Shown here: positions 13,992 to 19,789 of the stretch, one piece after another
How the letters are laid out: every line of letters begins with the position of its first letter
Numbering within the stretch: the stretch's first letter is position 1
Origin: JTS-RE9 sp964649195
GTDB taxonomy: Bacteria > Planctomycetota > Phycisphaerae > Phycisphaerales > Phycisphaeraceae
NCBI GenBank assembly: GCA_964649195.1
Contig: CAZYPK010000091.1
Location: 1 to 19,789 of the forward strand
Direction of reading: 5' to 3'
Length of the DNA: 19,789 bases
Notes under the pieces: model-generated
Told to the model about the DNA's origin: nothing
Database searches by the model: none
Seen by the model: the letters and a program-made list of their open reading frames with translations, nothing else
Program-made: the position numbers and the translations under genes

Positions 13992-15584
13992 ATGTATCGA
14001 TCCATCCGTTTTGCCGCCGCCAAGTCCGACACCTTCGCCATCGCCTTGCGCGATGACCACCAATCCCTGCCTGCCGGTTACGAGGCTCTGGACAGGCAAC
14101 TGGGCGGCGCGATCCGCGACGCCATCGCCAGGCCGGAGCTGAGCACCAAGCCCGGCGCGGTCACCACGCTCTATCCGAGCCAAGGCGCGGCCCGTCTGTT
14201 CATCGTTGGACTGGGCAAGGCCAGTCGCCCTCTCGATGCGGCGCGGCTGGCGGGAACGAAGCTCGTCGCCGCCGCGTTCAATGCGAAGGTGAAGTTCCTG
14301 TCGCTCCTGCTGCTGCCCGCGCTCGATGAAGCCGTCGATGCCGAGGCCGTCGGCGCCGCGCTGGGCGAAGGCGTCACGCTGGGCAACTTCGAATTCACCG
14401 GCTACAAAGGCGCGCGAAACAGCGGCAAGAAAAAGAGCGCACCGATCGACCTGACCCTTTCGCCCGACAAGGCGCTGCTCAAGGCCGCGGCGCATGGGGC
14501 GATGGTCAGCGAGTCGGCCAATCTCGCCCGCACCCTCGCCGCCACGCCGCCCAATGTCGCCAACCCCAAATACCTGTGCGACTTCGCGGCGAAAATGGCG
14601 AAGCAGGTTGGCCTGTCGTGCAAAATCATCGACAACCATCAGGCCAAAAAACTGGGCATGGGCGGCCTCACCGCCGTCGGCGCAGGCGGCTCGGAAAAAC
14701 CGGCGCTGATCTGTCTTGAATGGAAACCGAAAAGTTCCGGGTTCCGAGTTCCGGGTTCCGAGTTGAAGAAAGGAACCCGCAGCGACGTCTCCTCCAACTC
14801 GGAACGCGCAACTCGAAACTCGAAACTCTCCCCCGGCCCTGTGCTCCTCGTCGGCAAAGCCATCACCTTCGACACCGGCGGCTACTCCATCAAACCGATG
14901 CCCGGCATGCTCGGCATGAAGTACGACAAGTCCGGCGGCATGACCGTGCTCGGCGCGATGCACGCCATCGCCAGGCTCAAGCTTCCCATCCATGTCGTCG
15001 GCCTCGTGCCCGCCGCCGAGAACATGATCGATGAAGATGCCTACCGTCCCAACGACATCATCACTTTCTGCAACGGCGTGACCTGCGAGATCACCAACAC
15101 CGATGCGGAAGGCCGCCTCGTGCTCGCCGATGCTCTGGCGTATGGCTGCAAGACGTACAAGCCTCGCGCGGTGATCGACCTGGCCACGCTCACCGGCGCG
15201 GTGGTCGTCGCCCTGGGCGTGCATTGTGCCGGGGCGTTTGTGAATGATGAAGATCTGCACAGGCGGCTGTTCGATGCCGCCGAGCGCACCGGTGAAAGGC
15301 TCTGGCACCTGCCGCTGTGGGATGAACACAAGGACTACATGAAGGGCCATCACAGCGATCTGGTCAACTCCGGCATCCGCGAGGCCGGGGCGATTCAGGG
15401 TGCCGCGTTCCTCTCCCACTTTGTTGCGAAAGACGGTGATTTCGAGAAGAACGCCCCGGTGCCCTGGGCACACATCGACATCGCGGGCACCGCCGACATG
15501 GACCGCGAAGTCGGCCCGTTCCCCAAGGGGCCCACGGGCTTCGGCGTGCGGTTGCTGGTGCGGGCGCTGGAGCAGTGGACGTGA
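13992..15584 (+). CDS. pepA: Leucyl aminopeptidase, M17 family
   Basis: Cytosolic di-metal aminopeptidase that removes N-terminal residues from peptides. The 530-residue protein has the small N-terminal domain (about 1-170) and the catalytic domain. Metal ligands K289, D294, D312, D371 and E373, and the catalytic K301 and R375, all align with E. coli PepA at a constant offset of 19. The signature NTDAEGRLVLADAL (369-382) is intact. ATG 13992 was chosen because GGAG lies 7 nt upstream; an earlier ATG at 13938 has no support. Residues about 247-280, just before the catalytic strand VLLVGKAITFDTGG, are an insertion of about 28 residues encoded by an inverted repeat. The PepA linker there is much shorter. 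The gene stands alone and diverges from the metal operon. Confidence 0.95.
   Translation: MYRSIRFAAAKSDTFAIALRDDHQSLPAGYEALDRQLGGAIRDAIARPELSTKPGAVTTLYPSQGAARLFIVGLGKASRPLDAARLAGTKLVAAAFNAKVKFLSLLLLPALDEAVDAEAVGAALGEGVTLGNFEFTGYKGARNSGKKKSAPIDLTLSPDKALLKAAAHGAMVSESANLARTLAATPPNVANPKYLCDFAAKMAKQVGLSCKIIDNHQAKKLGMGGLTAVGAGGSEKPALICLEWKPKSSGFRVPGSELKKGTRSDVSSNSERATRNSKLSPGPVLLVGKAITFDTGGYSIKPMPGMLGMKYDKSGGMTVLGAMHAIARLKLPIHVVGLVPAAENMIDEDAYRPNDIITFCNGVTCEITNTDAEGRLVLADALAYGCKTYKPRAVIDLATLTGAVVVALGVHCAGAFVNDEDLHRRLFDAAERTGERLWHLPLWDEHKDYMKGHHSDLVNSGIREAGAIQGAAFLSHFVAKDGDFEKNAPVPWAHIDIAGTADMDREVGPFPKGPTGFGVRLLVRALEQWT
14734..14826 (+). repeat. In-frame inverted-repeat insertion in pepA
   Basis: Arms 14734-14765 and 14795-14826 pair at 27 of 32 positions around a 29-bp centre. 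The words are GTTCCGAGTTCCGGG-like. The right arm matches the intergenic sequence 9936-9968 at 30 of 33 positions over 14795-14827. The insertion keeps the pepA frame. Confidence 0.88.
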
Positions 15585-15586
15585 AT

Positions 15587-15615
15587 TTGCCCAGGAGCGA
15601 TGCGCATGGTTTAAT
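15587..15615 (+). promoter_or_regulatory. Candidate promoter of the zeta-toxin gene
   Basis: TTGCCC (15587-15592), a 17-bp spacer, then TTTAAT (15610-15615). The predicted start near 15622 is only 2 nt from the ATG at 15624, and no Shine-Dalgarno is present, so the message could be leaderless. Confidence 0.4.
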
Positions 15616-15623
15616 GAAATACC

Positions 15624-16202
15624 ATGAGTAAAACATGCATCATCCTGGGCGGGCCCAACGGGTCGGGCAAGACGACGTTTGCGAAGGAATACCTTGCGCT
15701 GCATGGCGTCCCGTTTCTGAACGCGGATGAAATCGCGGCGGAGATGTCGCCGGGGAATGTCGCCGATGCGGCGATCGCGGCAGGACGAGCGTTGATACAA
15801 CGGCTGGACCATTCGATCATTCAGGGCATCAGTTTCGTGCTTGAGTCCACGCTGTCCGGTCTCACACTGCGGAAAACCATTCAGCGGTGTCGGGAGGAAG
15901 ACTATCGTGTCGAGTTGTATTTTATTTTCCTGGCTTCACCGCGACAAAACATCGAACGCATCAAAGGAAGAGTGATCAAGGGCGGTCATCATGTTCCCGA
16001 TGCGGATGTGATCCGCCGTTACCGGCGAAGTTTGCATAATTTCTGGAAAACCTATCGATTCCTCGCCAGTGAATGGAACCTCATCTATAATTCAACCAGC
16101 CAATTTCAGACGGTCGCCACGGGAGTCGGCCAGCAGTACCTGGTTCACGACGACGCATTGATGGAACGCTTTGAACTCGCACTAAGAAGCGGTGAAACAT
16201 GA
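15624..16202 (+). CDS. Zeta-toxin-like P-loop kinase
   Basis: Zeta toxins phosphorylate UDP-N-acetylglucosamine and block cell-wall synthesis; many relatives are annotated only as AAA ATPases. The 192-residue protein has Walker A GGPNGSGKTT (9-18), the NADE motif (33-36) with the aspartate corresponding to the zeta catalytic Asp, FVLEST (71-76) matching the zeta substrate-binding strand, and the lid region GRVIKGGHHVP followed by IRRRYRR-like arginines (IRRYRR, 130-135). All motifs expected for an active kinase are visible. It overlaps the next gene by ATGA, so the pair is co-translated. Epsilon-zeta pairs normally put the antitoxin first; here the toxin-like gene leads. A housekeeping kinase role is an alternative. 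Confidence 0.82.
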   Translation: MSKTCIILGGPNGSGKTTFAKEYLALHGVPFLNADEIAAEMSPGNVADAAIAAGRALIQRLDHSIIQGISFVLESTLSGLTLRKTIQRCREEDYRVELYFIFLASPRQNIERIKGRVIKGGHHVPDADVIRRYRRSLHNFWKTYRFLASEWNLIYNSTSQFQTVATGVGQQYLVHDDALMERFELALRSGET

Positions 16203-16411
16203 GCACCAACAAAATTTCAAAAGAGGTTCTCGATCGCGCACATGACATGGAGCAGATCGGCAGGCGTGCCGTGCAGGCTGCGCAGGAAGAAAACCGCAGG
16301 CTCGGCTTGCCCAATGTCTATTGGAGCCCCGAACGCGGCACCTATTACGAACTGCCCGACGGCACGATCACCTCCGAGAGTCCTTTCAAGAAGGATGACG
16401 GGAAGAAGTGA
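16199..16411 (+). CDS. Small protein paired with the zeta-like kinase, candidate antitoxin
   Basis: The 70-residue soluble protein overlaps the kinase gene by ATGA. It has an N-terminal charged helix, KEVLDRAHDMEQIGRRAVQA, and a C-terminal part, LPNVYWSPERGTYYELPDGT, that looks like a short beta-hairpin with an aromatic core. It resembles small proteins I remember next to zeta-like genes, but I cannot name the family. It does not look like the three-helix epsilon antitoxin. The antitoxin role is inferred from coupling alone. Confidence 0.7.
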   Translation: MSTNKISKEVLDRAHDMEQIGRRAVQAAQEENRRLGLPNVYWSPERGTYYELPDGTITSESPFKKDDGKK

Positions 16412-16422
16412 GCCGGCGGACG

Positions 16423-16440
16423 CGCAGCGAGGACGCTGCG
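16423..16440. terminator. Candidate bidirectional terminator hairpin
   Basis: CGCAGC-GAGGAC-GCTGCG forms a 6-bp stem in the 43-bp gap between the convergent ends of the small gene (16411) and kbl (16455). It lacks a T-run, so it is a weak candidate. Confidence 0.35.
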
Positions 16441-16454
16441 GCTGCAAGGAAAAA

Positions 16455-17690
16455 TCAGATGCCCAGTTTGCGCTTGACCTCGGTGAAGGCGCCCAGGGCG
16501 AAGCGGATGTCCTCTTCGCTGTGGGCCGCGGAAATCTGCACGCGGATGCGGGCCTTGCCTTGCGGGACGACGGGGTAGGAGAAGCCGATGACGTACACGC
16601 CTTTTTGCAGCATGGCGTCGGCGAACTTCGCGGCGAGGGCCGCGTCGCCGAGCATGATCGGGGTGATGGGATGTTCGCCAGGCACGATGTTGAAGCCGGC
16701 CTCGGTCATGCCTTGGCGGAAGAGTTTGGTGTTGCGTTCGAGCTTGTCGCGGCGCTCGGTGGAGGCGGTGAGCAGGTCGAGGGTTTTGAGCGTGGCGCCG
16801 GCGATGGCGGGGGCGAGGGTGTTGGAGAAGAGGTAGGGGCGCGAGCGCTGGCGAAGGAGTTCGATGATTTCCCTGCGGCCGCTGGTGTAGCCGCCGGAGG
16901 CGCCGCCCAGGGCTTTGCCCATGGTGCCGGTGATGATGTCGATGCGGTCCATGACGTGGTGATGTTCGTGCGTGCCGCGTCCTGTTTTGCCCATGAAGCC
17001 GACGGCGTGGGAATCATCGACCATGACGAGGGCGTTGTGTTTGTCGGCCAGATCGCAGATCGCGGGGAGATTGGCGATGGTGCCATCCATGGAGAAGATG
17101 CCATCGGTGGCGATCATTTTGAAACGCGCGCCCCCGGAGTCCCCGGAGTTCCCGGAGTCCCCGCAGGCACGGGGACTTGAAGTCCCCGTGCCTGCGAGCT
17201 GCGTTTCGAGGTCCGCCATGTCGTTGTTCTTGTAACGATATCGTTGCGCTTTGCAGAGGCGGATGCCGTCGATGATCGAGGCGTGATTCAGTTCATCGGA
17301 GATGATCGCGTCCTCGGGGCCCAGCAGCGTTTCGAAAAGGCCGCCGTTGGCGTCGAAGCAGGAGGAGTAGAGGATGGTGTCTTCGGTGCCCAGGAACTCG
17401 CTGATTTTTTTTTCGAGTCGGGTGTGCAGTTCCTGCGTGCCGCAGATGAACCGGACGGACGCCAGGCCGTAGCCCCAGCGGTCGATCGCCTCGTGCGCCG
17501 CCTTGATCACTTCGGGATGATCGGCCAGGCCAAGGTAATTGTTGGCGCACATGTTGAGCACTGTTTTACCCGTGGCCACGTCGATATGCGCCCGCTGCGG
17601 CGAGGTGATGATGCGCTCGCGCTTGTAGGTGCCTGCGGCGCGGATGGCGTCGATCTGGGTCTGGAGATGATTTCTAAAGTCGTCGTGCAT
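16455..17690 (-). CDS. kbl: Glycine C-acetyltransferase (2-amino-3-ketobutyrate CoA ligase)
   Basis: PLP enzyme that cleaves 2-amino-3-oxobutyrate, the product of Tdh, with CoA to glycine and acetyl-CoA. The 411 residues align closely with E. coli Kbl (398). Visible marks are CANNYLGLADHPE (48-60), ASVRFICGTQELH (77-89), LYSSCFDANGGLFETLLGPE (107-126), VDDSHAVGFMG (224-234) and the PLP lysine K259 in GTMGKALGGASGG. Residues about 166-187 are an insertion replacing a short linker before the IATDGIFSMDG strand, a net gain of about 15 residues encoded by repeats at 17136-17195. ATG 17690 lies 5 bp after the vapC stop, so it is transcribed, and perhaps translated, together with the toxin gene. 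No Shine-Dalgarno is clear. Confidence 0.95.
   Translation of the reverse strand: MHDDFRNHLQTQIDAIRAAGTYKRERIITSPQRAHIDVATGKTVLNMCANNYLGLADHPEVIKAAHEAIDRWGYGLASVRFICGTQELHTRLEKKISEFLGTEDTILYSSCFDANGGLFETLLGPEDAIISDELNHASIIDGIRLCKAQRYRYKNNDMADLETQLAGTGTSSPRACGDSGNSGDSGGARFKMIATDGIFSMDGTIANLPAICDLADKHNALVMVDDSHAVGFMGKTGRGTHEHHHVMDRIDIITGTMGKALGGASGGYTSGRREIIELLRQRSRPYLFSNTLAPAIAGATLKTLDLLTASTERRDKLERNTKLFRQGMTEAGFNIVPGEHPITPIMLGDAALAAKFADAMLQKGVYVIGFSYPVVPQGKARIRVQISAAHSEEDIRFALGAFTEVKRKLGI
17136..17195 (-). repeat. In-frame repeat insertion in kbl: 3 x 9 bp array plus perfect inverted repeat
   Basis: Three 9-bp units (GGAGTCCCC, GGAGTTCCC, GGAGTCCCC) at 17136-17162 abut a perfect inverted repeat with 16-bp arms, 17163-17178 and 17180-17195, around a single G. 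On the minus strand they encode the Gly/Ser/Asp-rich segment about 166-187 of Kbl, which E. coli Kbl lacks. Confidence 0.92.
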
Positions 17691-17695
17691 GGGAT

Positions 17696-18109
17696 TTATT
17701 TCAGATCGATCGCAGCCGTGACGTTCACAACGCCTTCGACGGCTTGAAAGTGTTTATCGTATGACCAGACAGGAAGAGACATTTGTCGGGCGATGGCGGC
17801 GATCCACCCATCATTGGATGGAATCGGCCTTCCTGAGATTCTCAGGGACGCGATGATGTGGGCGTAATATCCGGCGGTTTGCTCGTCAATGTGAACGACC
17901 TGCACGGAAGGCTGATCCAAAAAATCCCGCAGCAGCCGGCGATTTTCCTGCGCCCGGACGCCACCGCTGAAACCCGCGAGAAGTTCCCCGATCACGACGG
18001 GAGACATCACGAAGACCTGGGCCGATTCCACGACGGATATCGCCCGCGAATCGCCTCGACGCCAGGCCGAATAGGCGCTCGTATCGACGACCACGGCGAT
18101 CACTTCCAC
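17696..18109 (-). CDS. vapC: VapC-type PIN-domain ribonuclease toxin
   Basis: Mg-dependent RNase toxin. The 137-residue protein has the four conserved PIN acidic residues: D9 (VVVDTSAYS), E42 (GELLAGF), D100 (PSNDGWIAA) and D118 (SYDKHF). The start overlaps the antitoxin stop by about 10 nt, typical of coupled vapBC pairs. It lies between vapB and kbl, only 5 bp from the kbl ATG. The toxin appears intact. Confidence 0.9.
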   Translation of the reverse strand: MEVIAVVVDTSAYSAWRRGDSRAISVVESAQVFVMSPVVIGELLAGFSGGVRAQENRRLLRDFLDQPSVQVVHIDEQTAGYYAHIIASLRISGRPIPSNDGWIAAIARQMSLPVWSYDKHFQAVEGVVNVTAAIDLK

Positions 18110-18375
18110 AACTCCTCGTCGATCTGCCCGAACATTTCCTCAATGCGCCTGTCGAAGGCATCCGCTTCCTCGGGTGTCCATGTCCCGGCCATGGCGAGCA
18201 GCTTCGCACGGTCTTCGGGAGTGATCGGCAGCGGCTGAGGCTTGGATGACTCGGCTCCGCGCCGCAGCCACTCCTCTGCCACAACATCCAGCGGCACGCG
18301 GCGAAGATCGGCCTCCTGCCGCAGCCTCTCCACGAGGCGTTCATCGATTTTTGCGAATTTCAGGGTGAAACCCAT
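18100..18375 (-). CDS. vapB: VapB-like antitoxin
   Basis: The 91-residue partner of the PIN toxin. The N-terminus, MGFTLKFAKIDERLVERLRQ, reads as a strand followed by a helix and could be a ribbon-helix-helix DNA-binding region. The acidic C-terminus EADAFDRRIEEMFGQIDEEL is the kind of amphipathic tail that wraps VapC. It is upstream of and overlapping vapC, the usual antitoxin-first order. Autoregulation at the candidate promoter 18434-18462 is expected from the family, not shown. Confidence 0.82.
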   Translation of the reverse strand: MGFTLKFAKIDERLVERLRQEADLRRVPLDVVAEEWLRRGAESSKPQPLPITPEDRAKLLAMAGTWTPEEADAFDRRIEEMFGQIDEELWK

Positions 18376-18433
18376 CTCTCACCGATCTGGAAAAGGAAAA
18401 CCATGACGGAAGAAACGATGAAAAGTCCCCCCA

Positions 18434-18462
18434 ATTATAGCTGCGCTTTGCGTCCCTGTTGT
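18434..18462 (-). promoter_or_regulatory. Candidate promoter of vapBC-kbl
   Basis: On the minus strand a perfect TATAAT (18434-18439) lies 17 bp after ACAACA (18457-18462), a weak -35 with three of six matches. It is about 60 bp upstream of the vapB start and in the 149-bp gap after tdh. Confidence 0.45.
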
Positions 18463-18501
18463 TCCTTGAGCGCCATGCTCTTTGATTCAATGCCAATGCT
18501 T

Positions 18502-18518
18502 CGGGCCGGCACGGCCCG
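18502..18518 (-). terminator. Hairpin after tdh
   Basis: CGGGCCG-GCA-CGGCCCG gives a perfect 7-bp stem starting 7 nt after the tdh stop. There is no T-run, so it may slow or process rather than terminate transcription. Confidence 0.35.
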
Positions 18519-18524
18519 GCTCGC

Positions 18525-19556
18525 TCATCCTTCATTCCAAGTGAGAACCACCTTGCCGCTTTGTCCGCTGAGCATGGCGTCGAATCCCTTTTGGAACTCG
18601 GTGTAATGAAAGCGATGCGTGATGACCGGCGCGATGTTCAGGCCGCTTTCGAGCATCACGGTCATCTTGTACCAGGTCTCGTACATCTCCCGGCCGTAGA
18701 TGCCCTTGATCGTCAGCATGTTGAAGACGACCAGGTTCCAGTCGATGGCCATTTCCTTTTCGGGGATGCCGAGCATGGAGATTTTGCCGCCGTGGCACAT
18801 GTTCGCAATCATGTCGCGGAAGGCCTGTTCATTGCCTGACATCTCCAGGCCGACATCGAACCCTTCGCTCATGCCCAGTTGCTTCTGTACATCCGCGAGT
18901 TTCTGAGTGCGCACATCGACGGCGACGGTCGCGCCCATTTCCTTCGCCAGTTCCAGGCGAAACGGATTGACATCGGTGATGACGACATGCCTGGCGCCGG
19001 CATGTTTACAGATCGCCGCCGCCATGATGCCGATGGGACCTGCGCCGGTGATGAGCACATCTTCGCCCAGCAGGTCGAACTGAAGCGCGGTGTGTACCGC
19101 GTTGCCGTAGGGATCGAATATGGAAGCGACATCGCGGTCGATTTTCGGATCGTGCTCCCAGACATTGGACATGGGGAGCGAAACATATTCCGCAAAGGCG
19201 CCGGGGCGATTGACGCCCACGCCCTTGGTGTGGGCGCAGAGATGGCGACGCCCGGCCATGCAGTTGCGGCAGAGGCCGCAGACGACGTGGCCTTCGCCGC
19301 TGACGATCATGCCTGGCGAGAAGTCGCGCACGTTGCTGCCGACGGCTTCGATGACGCCGACGAACTCATGGCCGACGACCATCGGCACGGGGATGGTTTT
19401 CCGGGCCCAGGCGTCCCATTTGTAGATGTGGACATCGGTGCCGCAGATGCCGGTGCGCAGGACTTTGATGAGGACATCGTTGATGCCGTGATCGGGAACG
19501 GGGACCTCATCGAGCCAGAGGCCGGGTTTGTTTTCTTTTTTGACGAGCGCTTTCAT
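18525..19556 (-). CDS. tdh: L-threonine 3-dehydrogenase, zinc/NAD type
   Basis: Oxidises threonine to 2-amino-3-oxobutyrate with NAD; Kbl then splits the product. The 343 residues align almost without gaps with E. coli Tdh (341). Zn ligands of the catalytic site (C38, H63, E64) and the structural site (C93, C96, C99, C107) all fall at the same positions. Other marks are CGTDVHIYKWDAWARKTIPV, GVGVNRPGAFAEY, the Rossmann motif GAGPIGIMAAA and IKGIYGREMYETWYKM. The start ATG 19556 follows from homology; the open frame beyond it runs into repeats. No Shine-Dalgarno is clear. The partner kbl lies downstream on the same strand, but vapBC is between them. Confidence 0.96.
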   Translation of the reverse strand: MKALVKKENKPGLWLDEVPVPDHGINDVLIKVLRTGICGTDVHIYKWDAWARKTIPVPMVVGHEFVGVIEAVGSNVRDFSPGMIVSGEGHVVCGLCRNCMAGRRHLCAHTKGVGVNRPGAFAEYVSLPMSNVWEHDPKIDRDVASIFDPYGNAVHTALQFDLLGEDVLITGAGPIGIMAAAICKHAGARHVVITDVNPFRLELAKEMGATVAVDVRTQKLADVQKQLGMSEGFDVGLEMSGNEQAFRDMIANMCHGGKISMLGIPEKEMAIDWNLVVFNMLTIKGIYGREMYETWYKMTVMLESGLNIAPVITHRFHYTEFQKGFDAMLSGQSGKVVLTWNEG

Positions 19557-19590
19557 GATTGGTTTCGCATTATTTCTTCGTGAGATAGCA

Positions 19591-19620
19591 AGTGTAACCG
19601 AGAACAGGCGGGCAAGGCAA
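19591..19620 (-). promoter_or_regulatory. Candidate promoter of tdh
   Basis: On the minus strand TTGCCT (19615-19620), an 18-bp spacer and TACACT (19591-19596), each four of six matches to consensus, would start transcription about 28 nt before the tdh ATG. It is the only pair I could find between tdh and the repeat. Confidence 0.35.
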
Positions 19621-19641
19621 TCGCCCAGGGTAAAAGCATAT

Positions 19642-19720
19642 GGGAGAGCGAGGCTCCCGCCGGGAGAGCGAGGCTCCGTTGGGAGGGCGAGGCTCCCGCT
19701 GGGAGGGCGAGGCTCCCGCC
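19642..19720. repeat. Tandem array, four 20-bp units, of the right family A element
   Basis: Four units of GGGAGRGCGAGGCTCCCGCC type (20, 19, 20 and 20 bp) stand next to AAAAGCATATGG on the outer side and the linker GAGCCGTTCG on the inner side. The left element of the window has a single inverted unit (134-153) in the same setting. Each unit contains the small palindrome GGGAG...CTCCC. Confidence 0.9.
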
Positions 19721-19731
19721 GAGCCGTTCGG

Positions 19732-19789
19732 TTGCGACGGCCCCGCTTTGGGGGCCTGAGCAAACGAAACTCGCGCGGCAGGCGAACGG
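19732..19789. repeat. Family A nested palindromic repeat, right copy (cut by window end)
   Basis: 19732-19778 is identical over 47 bp to 4-50, in the same orientation, and the similarity continues a few bases into the centre (GGCGAACG). The second arm would lie beyond the window. Confidence 0.9.

Noticed and set aside
14730..14831. Group I/II intron or intein in pepA
   Set aside because: The insert is only about 100 bp, in frame, and without intein or intron motifs.
13806..15812. 668-codon open frame on the minus strand across pepA
   Set aside because: The plus-strand PepA has every catalytic residue; the minus frame is rich in Gly, Arg, Asp and His as mirrored GC-rich codons and spans repeats.
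1..19789. Composite transposon or integrative element suspected from the 47-bp direct repeats at the ends
   Set aside because: No transposase, integrase or tRNA attachment site is seen. The block holds core metabolism, and the repeat is palindromic and probably dispersed.

Overview
The window looks like a chromosomal stretch of a GC-rich, Gram-negative bacterium. The RND/adaptor/TolC-type efflux set and several lipobox signal peptides require an outer membrane. The hpnC-hpnD-hpnE squalene route, the many His-rich exported proteins and the very dense intergenic repeats suggest a planctomycete, perhaps of the Phycisphaerae. That placement is inference from gene content and style; there is no rRNA or other marker here.

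Layout. 1-225: the first member of a nested palindromic repeat. 271-5529 (+): hpnC and hpnD, overlapping as ATGA, then an unknown lipoprotein, then hpnE. Together HpnD (presqualene diphosphate synthase), HpnC (hydroxysqualene synthase) and HpnE (hydroxysqualene dehydroxylase) turn two farnesyl diphosphates into squalene, the hopanoid/sterol precursor. No squalene cyclase is in view. 5864-13681 (-): a heavy-metal efflux operon read right to left, with an exported His/Cys-rich protein, a TolC-like outer-membrane lipoprotein, a membrane-fusion lipoprotein, a CusA/CzcA-type RND pump and a lipoprotein with a His-Lys-Asp-His minisatellite. A promoter with a perfect TTGACA box and an overlapping dyad sits at its head. 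13992-15584 (+): leucyl aminopeptidase (M17). 15624-16411 (+): a zeta-toxin-like kinase overlapping a small partner gene. 16455-19556 (-): tdh, vapB, vapC and kbl. The two enzymes of threonine catabolism via 2-amino-3-oxobutyrate are separated by a VapBC toxin-antitoxin pair.

The most unusual content is the repeats. Nearly every intergenic gap of more than about 200 bp holds one or more repeats. Four sequence-unrelated families (called A to D here) share one architecture: an arm that is itself a hairpin, a short centre, and the same arm inverted. Copies differ by changes that keep the stems paired. A second group consists of short tandem words (7-, 8-, 9- and 20-bp units). Several of these sit inside genes as in-frame insertions: in Kbl, PepA, the membrane-fusion protein and the His-rich protein. 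The same G/C-rich word has a 9-bp period in all three coding sites and an 8-bp period in the non-coding site. Together they look like actively spreading, structure-forming repeats, comparable to REP/BIME elements or to Rickettsia palindromic elements. No transposase or reverse transcriptase for them lies in the window.
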